Assembly: GCA_964035795.1 (NCBI GenBank)
Contig: OZ038323.1
Coordinates: 5,449,561 to 5,513,560, forward strand
Source of the DNA: Pterobdella sp. o SKG-2022
Taxonomy: Eukaryota; Annelida; Clitellata; Hirudinida; Piscicolidae
Direction: 5' to 3'
DNA length: 64,000 bases
Below, piece after piece: positions 25,536-38,355 of this stretch. The position numbers were made by a program, and so were the translations under genes. The notes beneath the pieces were generated by a model. It worked only from the letters and a program-made list of their open reading frames with translations. It did no database searches and had not been told where the DNA came from. Each line of letters begins with the position of its first letter. Position 1 is the first letter of the stretch.

Positions 25536-28500
25536 TTATCTTAAGCAACTCACGGATGAGGGTGGATGGATGGAAGGAAGGGTGACAGAATGAGAAGGAT
25601 GGATAGAAAAATGGATTACAGAATCTTCATCAGATTTATACTTATTAATAGATGGAAGATCAGGAAGAATTGTAGATAAGTTTTGAAAAGAAACTGGATG
25701 AGTACTGCGTGGGGATTCAAGAATGGGAGAAGTGGGTGTGTGGGTGCATGAGATGCTTCTGTCGTATGTAACGAGACGTGAGGGGGAGATGTTATCAATG
25801 TTTTTCGGAGGGTGCATGGATAGTTGGAATACTGAAGAAGAAAGTTGGTCGAGTGGTAGAAGAGATAGTCGTTTGTGTTGTTGTTTGTTGGGTGGGTGTT
25901 GGGGGTTGTGGTAACGTATTGATGTCGTGGAAATATCTTGTTGGCTCGTGGAAAACTTTTTCCTGAAGAAAAATTTAAAATTTTTTAAATATCAATTTAT
26001 TATTTAGAGGTTACCTAAAAAATCATTCGAGTTTGAAATTTGATATTTGAATTTTTCTATTAATATTAAAAGACAAATATTCACAACAAAACAATAACAT
26101 TATCAAGTTCAACACACATTTTTCTGGACTACGTTTACATCACTTCATTAACACAGCCATATTTATGAAAAGTCCACGCTATATGCAAATATTTATTACT
26201 GAAATGTTTAAAAAATGCGTGTATTTACATAAACGTCTCTAATACTCATAGAGAATTGAAAGGGGTAAAGCTGATTTTGTACCCTCATCAGTATAATAAT
26301 GAATTCGGCGTCCTACACTGAAATTATTGAAATAGTTGAATCACGTTTGAATCAACACATGCTAAATGTACACTAAAGAAATTATATGAATTTATTTATT
26401 TCATGGTAATTATTATTATTTTAGTTGTTTCAAATAAAGCAATTAATTAAAAGATATATTATTACTTTTATTATTAGTCTTATTATTGTTATTATGAGTC
26501 TTATTATTCTTATTATTATTATCAAGTAATAAGTAACTTTGCAGGGACATCGTATGTATTTCTTATAATATTTCATAAAGAACCATCGATTTTGTTGAAA
26601 GATATAGTAATTATTATTTTCTAAAACTAAATATTTTACTTTTTCAGTAATAAGATTGTGTTGTTTTAATTGGTTTTATCAGGTTAAACAGTTGTTTTTG
26701 TGTGTATATATTAGCTTCTTAGTGATCCTTTTGAATGAAGCAGTCTTAGTAGTGCACGAAAACCTTCAAAACAAAATGGCTTAAAATTATGTTCAGCAAC
26801 GAAGCTTTTGAATGTTTAAAACATTATCAGGTCAACTGCCAGACGTATTGATGATGATCAAGGATTTTTTTGAAGTAAATTTTACTTGTATTATTTGGGA
26901 AAAATAAATTTTTTTAATTTTTTATATTGTTTTTTAATATATTATTGCTGATATTTTTTATTGTTCGATTTTTTATTATTTTATTGTGTTCAAAATGCTT
27001 AGCTAATTAGTAATTACAAGGGTTTTTATTCAGATTTCAAGAAATTTATTTTACACTGATAATCCAAATTAGTGAAAAAAAATAACAACAATAATATGAT
27101 GAAAACAATAATAACCATAAAATAATAAAAAAAATAATAATAATAGGTTTGTATTAATGATAACCAAAAATCAGAAACATAAAAAAAATAAAAACAAAAG
27201 CAATAAAATGACGGTTGTTAAAGTGCCAGGAAAAGTGTTTTGAGTATGTTTATTCAAGAGCGCCATTTGCCTTTTTATTAAGTTATCATGATGGTGATGA
27301 TGAAGATGAGGATGATGATGGTGATGATGATGAGGAGGATGGTGTTGATAAGGATGATGATGTTGGTGAACTTGATGATAGTGGTGATGATAAAGATGAT
27401 GATGGTGGTAATGATGATGTTCATGGTTGAGATAACGTTCAATGTGTTGGTGATGATGATGGTTTTGAAAATGACAATCAAAGGCACCAACAGCCATTAA
27501 GCATTGAGACCTGCTAGTTTTTCAAGGTATAAATTGGAGCACTCCTCCCCTGTTTTCAATTAATAATTCATTATTCCACATAGAGACCCACATAGACTGT
27601 TTCATCAGTCTGCTATCATTAGGCTAGGTCCTAAGGAAAAGTTAGCAAAGTGTTTTAGGACTAATATTTAAGAGCCTGATGATAAAGATAGGGTATGATT
27701 CTTGGGTGCACTTACAAGCATCATGATAATGTTAACCATGAAGACGTTGATAAAGACTGTGCTTGAAATGATGTTGACAATGGTGAAACAGGTGGTGGAA
27801 ATGATGATGATGACCTAAAAAGATGAAAGTTGTGATGGAAACACTAGTGAATTTAAGATTAAATTTCTATAATTATGATTTTCATATGATGGTTAAATTT
27901 AAAATAAGGATAATTAAGATGAGAATATTGGTGATGATAATTATTATAGTCATAGTAATTGTCATAATGATGATTGGGATAATGATGATTGCCCTGATAA
28001 TGATGACGATTCTAATTATAATAGCAAAAACACTTTTAAAAAATGTGGAAAATCTTATTACAAAATAACAATGGAAATAATTTTGAGACTAATCATTCAC
28101 AATGGAAATATTTTTAAAGTTGATTAACGTTAGACATAAATTGTTCCAATAAACTCTTGTAACCAAAATGCATCAAAGATTGATCTGTTGTTTTGAATAT
28201 CATCTTAGAGAGAAAATAGTGGTTTTTACCCTGTAGATGGTTTAAATAGAGTAGAACCCTGTGGAACCTATAACATACTCGAAAGAGCTATTTACTGGTT
28301 CACCTACTGTTTTTACTACATTGATAAAATACCAACTTTCAAGACTAAGTTAATATTCGGCGCTTTATAAATTGAAAGAAACATAATTAAGATCTTCAAA
28401 TAACTTCCTTCAGTAGAACGTTCGCTTGAGGATTGATAATGATGAGTGAGCTTATTCATATTAACCTTATTTTAGAAGTATTTGGGGGTAATATGATGAG

Positions 28501-28892
28501 ATTTAATAATATTCTGAGAATTTTTGAGATAATTTATTCAGTCAGCTTGATTATATTAGAGTTATTTATGAAAGGAAATTATGATTAATATATAAAAGTA
28601 ATGAGAGAATAAGATGATAAAATTTATGAATACACTCATGATAAAATATGAGAATAATAATCAATTCAAAAAATATCATAACAAATTAATTTAAGTCTAA
28701 AACGTCTTGAAAGGAAATAATATTATATAATATTAGTTCAAATCGTATAATGAATGATGTCGGAAAGCAATAAAACAAAATGGAGACAGCACTAACCGTT
28801 TCCAAGGCAACACCTTATGCCACGAGAAGATCTTTTTATTCGCAGGCATTGACAAATCGTACTCACTATTGTTTCTATGCATGTCTTTGCAT
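25536..28892 (-). CDS. last two exons of an unrecognised gene
   Basis: The exon at 28797-28892 has an acceptor (ACCTTAG) and donor (ACG then GTTAGT) and reads CKDMHRNNSEYDLSMPANKK, IFSWHKVLPWK. The exon at 25536-25962 follows an acceptor (TTCTTCAG) and stays open for 142 codons to its stop. The phases match: CG plus G completes an Arg. The second exon is rich in Ser, Thr, Pro and His (for example SPILESPRSTHPVS), which suggests a disordered cytoplasmic or nuclear tail. A frame this long is unlikely by chance at this base composition, and the exon is richer in GC than its flanks. No family was recognised; upstream exons should lie right of 28892. Confidence 0.45.
27288..27470 (+). repeat. degenerate GAT/GAG/GGT repeat
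   Basis: Imperfect GATGATG-type repeats. The open frames on both strands (poly-Asp/Glu, His-rich, Met/Val-rich) are by-products of the repeat. Lies in the intron of the unrecognised minus-strand gene. Confidence 0.85.
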
Positions 28893-30550
28893 CTAAGGTA
28901 TATCTAATAACTCCTATAATTTTCTTTTTTATTTATTTTCATTATTTATTTTTTTAGTTTTCATAATTTTAGGTTTGGCTGTCTATTCCCAGGCTGAAGC
29001 TTTATGAAGCTCTTCAAAACTCAAGCATCTAATTGAAAAGCAAACTGACTTCATTAAAGTAATTATACCGACATAATAAATCAATTAGGAGGCGTCCGAC
29101 AATATTGAAATCATGCTAAAGCCTTTTATAAACCTTACTTCAACGTTTATATATATCGAAGAATCTTGCTGTATACTATACAAATATAAAATATGCTTAT
29201 ATACTATTCACATCATATATTCACTTCAATACAAAGATTATCCACTTTCTTATTTGATGGTATATATTCATATTTCTACATAAAGATTGGGATGAAAATG
29301 AATATAAGGTTATATTAAAATTAATATTTAAACTATTTTATTTATAAATCATAAAAAGCTCGAAACTGGGTTGAAACCTCAAGGAGATTATGAAATAAAG
29401 GAGATAATGAAATGTGGATGTAATGACAAAATGTATCAATATATGACGATCAGAATGAAGGTTTTTATATAAATGGTGAAGGTAATGGAATTATTTTTAT
29501 TATTTAATAATTTAAGAGTTATTCGGTTTTATTCATTTTTATTGTTTGAAATAAATTATTTTTCTAAATTCATTTTTTAATTTTTTATGTTCATAAGTAA
29601 CAATATAAATTTGATATATGATTTAATACTGAAGTCAAGCTGATAACTTCGGCAGATAGCATTGAAAAAAGCCATCCCAGATAACATTTGAAACTTGAAA
29701 GATAATTTAGTTATAGTAATTAAGATATGAAAATAGTATTATGCAATACAATATAATATAACGAAACATAACGCATTTTAATAAGATAAAAATATAATAC
29801 ATTTCAATAATATGAAATACGATACGCGTTAGAATACAAACAATAATTTAGATTATATAATAAAAAATATAATAAGGCGTGCAAGTGATGGTATACTTAA
29901 AAATGACTTTATTGGTATATTTACTACAGTAATTTGTATGTTTTACCCATAATTTTATAATAAGTTAAATAAACATTCTTCGAGGTTTTGTTAAAATGGC
30001 TTCAAGGTTTAAGCCTGTAAAAACACTGCGTGTTTTATATCGTGGCTTTTAATGTAGGAATACTTTGATTTTAAAGTTTATATTTTTTATAGTGCTATAA
30101 AAATTAATCTAATTTTAGTTTTTTTAGCGCTTAAAACCATGTTAGTTTGACGTCGAAAATGAATACAAAAGCACTTTTTGTGTACGTAAATCTTGCAAAT
30201 TTTATAAGAAGAGAAGGCGCTTAAGAAAATTTTACGTTGCAATGGGGAAAAAAGCTTGTCATAAATTGACTCCGAATAAAATATTTATAGCCTTTTCTTG
30301 TTTTTTCACACTCTTCACTAACGTTTATGAAAATTTTTTATCGATTTTCAAATATTGTATATTGTACATTTTTTATGGAAGCTTTAATTTTTTTATTAAT
30401 TAAAAACTGTGATTTTTTCGTTTATTATCCATAAAAAACATAAAAATGAGTATAAACAAAAACTCTTCACCCTCATCCATAATCAAACTGCTGGAAATTA
30501 GCATATAAACCACCCTTACACACCTCCATATTATTAACTAAAATGTTTCT
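28893..30550. other. AT-rich region without a recognised gene
   Basis: About 1.65 kb of low-GC sequence. Upstream exons of the minus-strand gene at 25536-28892 could lie here but were not recognised. Confidence 0.4.
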
Positions 30551-31040
30551 ATATAATATTAAAATCATTTGAAATCTTGGTTAAGTATTTTTCGTTTCTG
30601 TTCAATATAATAGTACAATTTTAGATAGTGTTATTGTATTATCAATGAATTAGCTAATCAATTAATTAGTATGTAATTTAGAAAATTAGTGAGATAGTGA
30701 ATTATTAACTTAGTTACTAAGTTAGTTATTAGAATATTCAACAATTTAGTCAAAAAGTTAGTTGGTATATTAGTATGTTAGTTATTGGTTTATTTATATA
30801 ATACTAAAATCATTTGAAATCTTGGTTAAGTCTTCTTTGTTTCTGTTTATTATAATAGTAAAATTTTAGATAGTGTTATTTTATTATCAATTAATTAGCT
30901 AATCAATTAATTAGTATGTAAGTTAGAAAATTAGTGAGATAGTGAATTATTAATTTAGTTACTAAGTTAGTTATTAGAATATTCAGCAATTTAGTCAAAA
31001 AGTTAGTTGGTATATTAGTATGTTAGTTACTGGTTTATTT
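30551..31040. repeat. tandem duplication of a 245-bp unit
   Basis: The segment starting ATATAATATTAAAATCATTT at 30551 recurs at 30796 with ATATAATACTAAAATCATTT. Correspondence continues for the whole unit with only scattered substitutions, so the duplication is recent. The unit itself is rich in TTAGT steps. It ends just downstream of the PPP1R11 stop codon. Confidence 0.9.
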
Positions 31041-31093
31041 ATTAATTTAATTGCTAAATTAGTTAGTATGCTAGTAGATCAATTAGCAAGTTA

Positions 31094-32217
31094 TTAATAT
31101 TGAGCACCTGAGTTTTGACTGTCTGTTGGTACATTATCATTAGATTCCTTATCATCATTATTGTGATTGTGGTGACATTTTTTACTCTTCTTTTTCTTTT
31201 TCTTTTTGCCACCATTTTCATCTAGAAGTATATGAAAGATTACTCAATTTTGAAATTGACTGAAAGAATCAGTGGAAGTAAGATGGCTTTGAGCATGGGA
31301 TATGCCTAAAAATGAAGCAGCTTTGATTGGTCGAATATATTTAATAAAATCCATCACCAATAAGGGGTTTGTTTAAAAATAAAATAAAAGTTAAATTGGT
31401 TAAATATATTCAATAAAATAAATCATAAATTACCAAGTTCATCTTCTGAAGATGAAGAAGACTCCCCGAAGGCTCGAGGTTTGGAATAGATACAACAACC
31501 TGCAACAATTAAAACTTCTTAAAAAATAAAATATTGGCTTGGTAAGTAAGTTAGGGTGAAGTTATACAAAATTAAAAAAAACATTTTATCACAAATTTTT
31601 ATGTTTTAATTTTGTAATTATCAACTTTTATATTATTATTATTATTATTTGATTACTATGATGACTACAATCATATTTATAACTGCATCCCACCACCACC
31701 ATGCTCACAACCTCATCATCATCATTATGACATAATATTAATCACTCACATTTAGACTTTTTCTTGTTAAGAAATTCATTGTCAATGATACCCTCACTCC
31801 ATTGAACTCTTCTGTTTGACGCTCCTTCTAATGTCAATACTAATGCTTCCTGAAGATTTTTTTAAACAATCAATCAACCATTTTGAATTATACTGCTTTA
31901 CATGTTCCTTCAATCATACCCATAATTGAAATGAATGTCCCAGTAACTAGGGTTGATAGCAGTTAGAATTGATTATTGATAAAATTATGATGTTCAACAA
32001 AATCACAAGATCTTGAATAATAATAAGTAAAAATACATGTAAATCTTTTGTCTATTAATTTTAATAAATGCCTGAGTCTATGCTAACAAGCTACATCAAA
32101 ATAATTAAATCAGTCGTAAAGAGCTAATAGCTAAAAATGAATAAAATTTACCGATGGCTGTTGTCGTCTTTCTTGTGTCAATGTCACCGTAGAAGAGTGT
32201 GAAGTACTTTCAGTCAT
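31094..32217 (-). CDS. PPP1R11: protein phosphatase 1 regulatory subunit 11 (inhibitor-3)
   Basis: PPP1R11 is a small, mostly disordered inhibitor of PP1 catalytic subunit; the vertebrate protein also has reported E3 ubiquitin ligase activity. Four exons in coding order: 32152-32217, 31750-31849, 31434-31499, 31094-31221; total 360 nt, 119 residues, against 126 in human. Visible: N-terminal MTESTSHSSTVTLTQ; RRVQWSEGIIDNEFL, the PP1-binding region (KVEW in human); KCCCIYSKPRAFGESSSSS, the most conserved part of the family; then a Lys run and CHHNHNN, corresponding to the Cys/His segment of human inhibitor-3. All junctions are GT/AG. It is divergent to the DM13 gene. Confidence 0.93.
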
Positions 32218-32429
32218 TATGACTGCAGTTCTAGATGATGGAACTGAGTTAATATTTCAAGTTTGTGTTTTGTGAACTTATTGTAACTTTGATTTTAAAC
32301 TGATGAAATAGATTACGTATTTAAATATTTGATTATGGATAATTATTATTACGAGTTTAAAAACTTTTTGTTGTTTTGCTTAAAGCGCTTGACTTGTATT
32401 AATTGAATTTCCAAAGGGCTTAGGTTTGG

Positions 32430-32437
32430 TATAAAAG
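32430..32437 (+). promoter_or_regulatory. TATA box for the DM13 gene
   Basis: TATAAAAG lies 34 bp before the ATG at 32471, so initiation about 30 bp downstream would give an extremely short 5' UTR. The interval between the PPP1R11 and DM13 ATGs is 253 bp. Confidence 0.5.
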
Positions 32438-32470
32438 AAAGGATTCCATTTTTGAAACAATCATTTGAAA

Positions 32471-33663
32471 ATGAAATTAATTATTCTTTTCGTCTGTGTT
32501 TTGGGAGTCTTTTCCCAAAAAATCAAGTAACTGTGAAATATTATAATGAATTACTAAAAATATATAAAGAAAGAGATTTAACCAACTACGCTAATTTTCA
32601 TATTCCATTAAACTAAAATTTTTATTCAAAAGGTAAATAAGTCTAAACATTATAAAAACTAAATCAAATATAGACAACTTCTGAATTTATATTTTTAAGT
32701 TCACCCATATTGATAAAAAACGTATATTATTCAGAGGGAACTTGAATGTAGGTTACTTTAAAGAATTTCACCACAACGTAACTGGAGAAATTACTGCGGA
32801 AAGCCTGGAAGCGTATGAAATCTCAATCAAAAATTTCAGCTACGATGGAAAAGGACCTGGTTCTATATTAAGCAAATTAAATTTAAAATCTATCAATCTC
32901 TTATTGTCGATTTTTTTAAAACTTTAATCACAATTAAATTTTTCCAAAAACATCAAATACTATATTGTTTTATCACAAAAAGTATGAAGCTTTTCTTTTA
33001 AAATAAGAACATTGTGCGTAAAGAAAGTTTACTGAAATCTCATCCCAAACCCTGCTCAATACTTAAATGATTGTTGACAGCCACCAATTTTCTTTTGGGA
33101 CTCAAAGGCGTTCACAAAGAGGTGGATGAACGTGGCATTGTGCTTGCCAACGAAAAAGGAAGGTTCTAAAATACAACTTTTTCAGATTGTTTGTAGTTTT
33201 GGTCTATATTTGATATTTCGTTGTATTCCCATTGATAGAAAAGTTATATTTAAAAGCCTTCGTACTCAAAAGCTTTTATTACAAGTTTAAAATTTTCAAA
33301 GATTTTTTTATAACTAAAAAAAAGTTACTTTTTAACTGTATATTTTATAAATTTATGATTTTCGCTTGTAATTTTTCTACCATATGCTATCGACCTAAAA
33401 TTTGACTTAAATTTCCATTTTTCCTTAAAATCCATTTAAAAGGTTATATTAATTAAAATTGATTTTATAAAACTTATTGAAAATATTTTATCCTCTATTA
33501 AAGTGTTGCTCCCCTGCCAAGCTACTACGGTCAGAACATAACGATCCAGTTGATGGGCCATAAAGTCAAGGAGATCAAGTGGCTTGCAGTTTTCTGCAGA
33601 AAGTTTAAAGTTTGTTGCATTAATATTATCTTTGATTATTATGTACATAGTAGTGGTTTATAA
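32471..33663 (+). CDS. small secreted single DM13-domain protein
   Basis: DM13 is a domain of extracellular animal proteins such as Skeletor, usually next to DOMON domains, with a proposed redox role. Exons: 32471-32526, 32735-32859, 33081-33162, 33504-33663; phases agree; 140 residues. Residues 1-15 are a signal peptide (MKLIILFVCVLGVFS). The DM13 features are in order: FKEFHHNVTGEI, then SIKNFSYDGKGPG, then FLLGLKGV, VLANEKGS, then LPSYYGQNITIQL and EIKWLAVFCRKF. There is no DOMON, membrane span or GPI-like tail, so the domain stands alone. A donor-like GTTTGT directly after the last DM13 Lys means the final 16 codons could instead be replaced by another exon. It is divergent to PPP1R11. 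Confidence 0.85.
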
Positions 33664-34773
33664 TGGAAACTTTAAACGGGTTTACATAGTTGAGTTTTTC
33701 TAACCACAAGCTTACACTTCTACCTTCAATACCGTTATGAATCTATCAGTTATTTTTTATTTTTACCAACCATATTGATCTATTACAAAAAAAATAAGTG
33801 TGAAAAAACTCACAAAAATAGCGTTTCTCAAAACATTATCAAAACCAATTATCGTATAAAGTACTAACACAGTTTAATTTTCACCAATGTGACAACACAC
33901 AGGCAGTATTTGGGCTGATGTATTTGTGAGAAAACCAACTCTGATTTTTGGACACATAATATTGCTATTCATAAGAACTGAAATAACTATTTGACATGAA
34001 TAATTTTGTTATGTTGACACTATTTTATTGATCACAATGACAATTTTGATAGATTAAATGCAGAAAGATAATCACCTTGGAAGCTGAAATTTATAGACTA
34101 AAATTTTTAAATTGATAGTCAAGTCATAAGTTTGAAATTAACAAAATAGCCAAATCTGAGTCTAAGATTGATGAAAGGCACTTTAAGCCGTTAAGTGATT
34201 CATTTGAATACAAAATATATATTTAACGTCTCCACGCGTGAGAATCGAAGCGAAAATTAAAAGCAAAAGTGCTGTTTGATGAATGAACTAAATACGAAAC
34301 AAAAGTGAAATGCACTGGAAAATAACTACTTAGTGACATGATTATATTTGACTGAAAAACAATTTAACAACTAAAATTTGTCTGCAACAACTTAACTTCA
34401 ACAAAAATATATTAAAAAGCTTTTTTTGGCATGAAAAAAAAATGAAAAAACAAAAAAAAACTCCAAAAAACGGAATGATCTTTGAGAATGTGACTTGAGA
34501 TAAAATGTAGTCTTGACTGGAAGGCCACGATAGGTATAAGGTTTGTATGTAAAAGAATTAATATATTTAATGAATAAATACATATATAATCAGCGAAAAA
34601 AACTATTTCACTACATCGATTCTTTTATAACATTCACCTTTGGTTGCTGATCATGAACAACAACCATATACAATTAAAACATTCAAAATAGTATAACCAT
34701 ATACTCCTTTATAATAACACCATCATTAGCATCTCGTAAACAACTAGAATTAAATCCAGTATTGAAGGAAGCA
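33664..34773. other. convergent spacer between the DM13 gene and RAB39
   Basis: AT-rich, with no recognised exon, repeat or RNA gene. Confidence 0.45.
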
Positions 34774-34924
34774 TTAAGATTGGCAGCACTTGTCTTTACC
34801 GAGGGGTCTATTAGCAACAACTACAGTATTTCTCACACTGCCATTGCCCAAGTGTACAATGCTTTCTCTATGTCCCTTTGTTATACCAGTGTTCTTTATC
34901 TGTCCTGTGATTCATGTAGAGTTT

Positions 34925-35001
<77 letters not shown>

Positions 35002-35050
35002 ATATCTATTTATCTATCTATCTATTTATCTATCTATCTATTTATTTATC

Positions 35051-35105
<55 letters not shown>

Positions 35106-38100
35106 TTATCTATCTATCTATTTATCTATCTATCTATCAATCTATATATTTATTTATTTATCTATCTATCTTGTTTACGCTAAGCCCGCGTAAAAATGGC
35201 TATGATAACTCGTCTGTTTCGTTGTTATTTGAAGAATTTATCCAGTCAAATAGTTGAAATATATATCAAAATATTTATCTATATTTTAAAAAGTTTTTTA
35301 GTGACTAAAAAAAATTCAAGAAAAGCAAAATGGCCGATAAACAGACACAAAGTTACACTTCCAAATCTCGCGTAGAATTGATAACTCACCAAAAACAAAA
35401 CGTAAAAACGCAACAAGATATCCTCACTATAAAAAAAGAAAAAAATTTAAAAATTGGCTGCTGGAACGTAAGAAGTCTAGGCAATTCTACAGAATTCAAC
35501 ACAAGCCTCCGTAATGTCATTGCCACAATGGAAAAAAATAATGTTATTGCAATGGCACTTTCTAAAGTGAGGTGGTCTGGGTGTAGTGTCTTGGAGGTGG
35601 AAAATGCTACTGTTGTGTATTCAGGCTCTGCAGATAAACATAGTAGTAATCGGAGAGGCACAGCAGTAGTTCTTATTGGCTATCTCAGAACTGCTTGGAA
35701 GGAAAAAAATATTTTCTTCCCAATCAATGATAGATTATTGAAAATAAGACTTAAATTGGGCAAAATCTGGCTGAGCATTATTTCTGTATATGCTCCAACA
35801 AAAGTCAGTGACCCCTCTACATCAGATAAGTTCTATTTTCAACTTCAGCATACTGTCAAAGGAGTAAACCACAAATATATGTTGTTGGTTTTAGGAGATT
35901 TTAATGCTCGAGTTAGTCCAGCTATTAAACCCACAGAACTTCATCGAGCACATAATCCTAATAAATGCAACAACAATGGTGAAAGGCTTTTGGACTTCTG
36001 CAAAAAACATGGATTGGTGATCACAAATACAGTATTTCCTCACAAAAAAATTCACCAGTGGTCTTGGACACATCCAAACCAGAAGGAACGAAAACATGTG
36101 CTAGACTACATCCTAGTCAATCAAAAGTTCAGAGCCTCAATCTTTGACACCAGAACACACATATCAGACCACAACCCAGTGGTATCAAAAATAAGAATTG
36201 ACTACAAAAGACAAAAATAAAAACCAATAATAATTATTTCAAACATAATAAACCAGACACCTTTAACCTCGACAACGAAACAATAGAAAAAATCCAAAAT
36301 GAAATTAAACTCAGATGGTGCAACAAAAATTTCAACAAAACAAAAATTGCAAAGATGGCACCAATACTTCACAAAAATAATAAACGTGGATACAAAAATT
36401 GACGATGCTACATAAGAAGTTCTACCAAAATGTAATATTCAGTACGATCTTGACCAATTGACAGCTCCTCTATCAGAACAAGAAATAGAAACACCGCTAA
36501 AACAGTTAAAAAAAAAAACAGTGCTTCAGGAATAGATGATATAAGCACTGACATCCTAATTCTGGCCTCTGAAGCGACTGTGAACTGTATTAAAATACTG
36601 GTAGATCAAATATGGTTGGAAGAGCGCATCCCTCAAGACTGGAAAAAACAAATAACTATTCCAGTTTTCAAAAAGGGACAAAGATCAAACTATAACAACT
36701 ATAGGGGAATTGCACTACTATGCACAGCAAGCAAAATAGTAAGTAGAGCTATTCTAAATCGGCTCAACCCAATAATGGACCACCAAATAAACGAAAGTCA
36801 ATATGGCTTTCACTCAAATCGAGGTTGCAATGACCAATTATTTGATTTCCGCATTCTTATGCAACGAGCCAGAGAATACAGCACAGCCCTCTACTTATGT
36901 TTTGTTGATATATCCAAAGCATATGACTCAGTCAATCGCAATGCTTTATGGAAAGTGCTACGCCGCTCACACAACTTGCCAGTCAAGATCATAAATATAT
37001 TAAAAGATTTTCATGATGGCACCCAAGGAGTCGTTAGATTTGAAGGCTATATGTCTAACGAGTTTTCGATTAGAACAGGAGTAAAACAAGGTGATATACT
37101 ATCTCCTCTGCTGTTCAACCTATATCTGAATGCTATTACAAATAGCGAATCAGAAACACACAAACATATTGGAGCACAAGTTGTGTACAACCTCAATGCT
37201 CCTTTGATGAATAGCAAAGATAATATGGATAGATGCACAATAGTTCAAAATCTCTTGTATGCTGACGATATGGTCGTAATCAGTAGTAACTATGATGACC
37301 TAAACTGCTTAATGGAAACAATAAACATCAGATTGGAAATTTTTGGTTTAAAAATAAATATCGAAAAAACAAAAAAAATGATGATACTTCCAAAACAAAA
37401 GATACTCCAAAAAATCGCTCCCAACAATAATTTACTAGAAAAAATTGAAGAAGTGAAACACTAAATATTTGGGAGTCTTTCTCACCAACGAGGTATCGTT
37501 AGACACAGAAGTGGATGCTCGGGTTAAAAAAGCGTCAATGGCATTTGGATGCTTGAATAAACTGGTATGGTATCAACCAGCAATAAAATGCAGTACTAAA
37601 TGTAGACTGTTCAAGGCGGTGATACTACCAGTCTTACCGTACGGAAGTGAATCATGGGCGCCACTCAATCACCATCTTCAACGCCTAAATACCTTTGTCA
37701 ATCAATGCTTGCGAAATATTTTATGTTTGCCTCTTTTTGATAAAATAAGAAACCGTGCAAACATTGAACGCATAGAAACCTTACTACGGCGTAGACGGCT
37801 CAGATGGCTTGGCCACATACAGAGAATGGAAAATTCACGTCTACCAAAACAACTAGTAGTGAGGAAAATCAAAGAAGGTAAAAGGCTACACGGAAAACAG
37901 AAACAACGGTGGCATGATGTGGTAAATGCGGATCTTAAGAGTTTAGATATGGTCTCAACATGGAGAAAAAAAGCCTTAAAGGGAAACTCTGGCGAAGAGG
38001 GATTAGTTCTAAACTCTATGATTTAAACCATTTCAAGGAAACAGAAGAAAAAGGCAAGAAGGACCGCAAAAAAGAAAATGAAAAATCTGAAACGGATCAA

Positions 38101-38324
38101 AAATGTGCTACTTGCAACAAAATATGCCTCAATAAAACCGTATTAGCGAACCACATCAGACTATCGCATACCACTAACTTTCAAAAAACATCCAAATATC
38201 AATTTTGTGGAAAATATTTCAAGAAACAAAGAATGCCAAATCACGTAAGAAAATGCCAAAAAACTCAATACCTTTCTGCACCTACCTGAAGGTGGATGAA
38301 TGCAACTTTAGTAAGTAAGTAATC

Positions 38325-38355
<31 letters not shown>

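Larger units (their letters stand above)
35172..38318 (+). mobile_element. non-LTR retrotransposon of the (TCTA)n family, copy 1
   Basis: Order: 5' terminus TGTTTACGCTAAGCCCGCG directly after the (TCTA)n array; endonuclease frame 35330-36220; RT frames 36580-37464 and 37469-38026; and a C-terminal double C2H2 zinc finger at about 38100-38260. The 3' end is GGTGGATGAATGCAAC, a short AGTAAGTAAGTAA tail, then (TCTA)n again at 38319. Against copy 2 (54500-58110) the endonuclease-RT linker is about 530 bp shorter, an internal deletion around 36210-36320. Frameshifts near 36220, 36520 and 37465 make it inactive. It lies in RAB39 intron 3, on the opposite strand. Confidence 0.9.

Noticed and set aside
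34927..35193. Open frames of YLSIYLS repeats
   Set aside because: They are translations of the (TCTA)n array in several frames and have no coding meaning.
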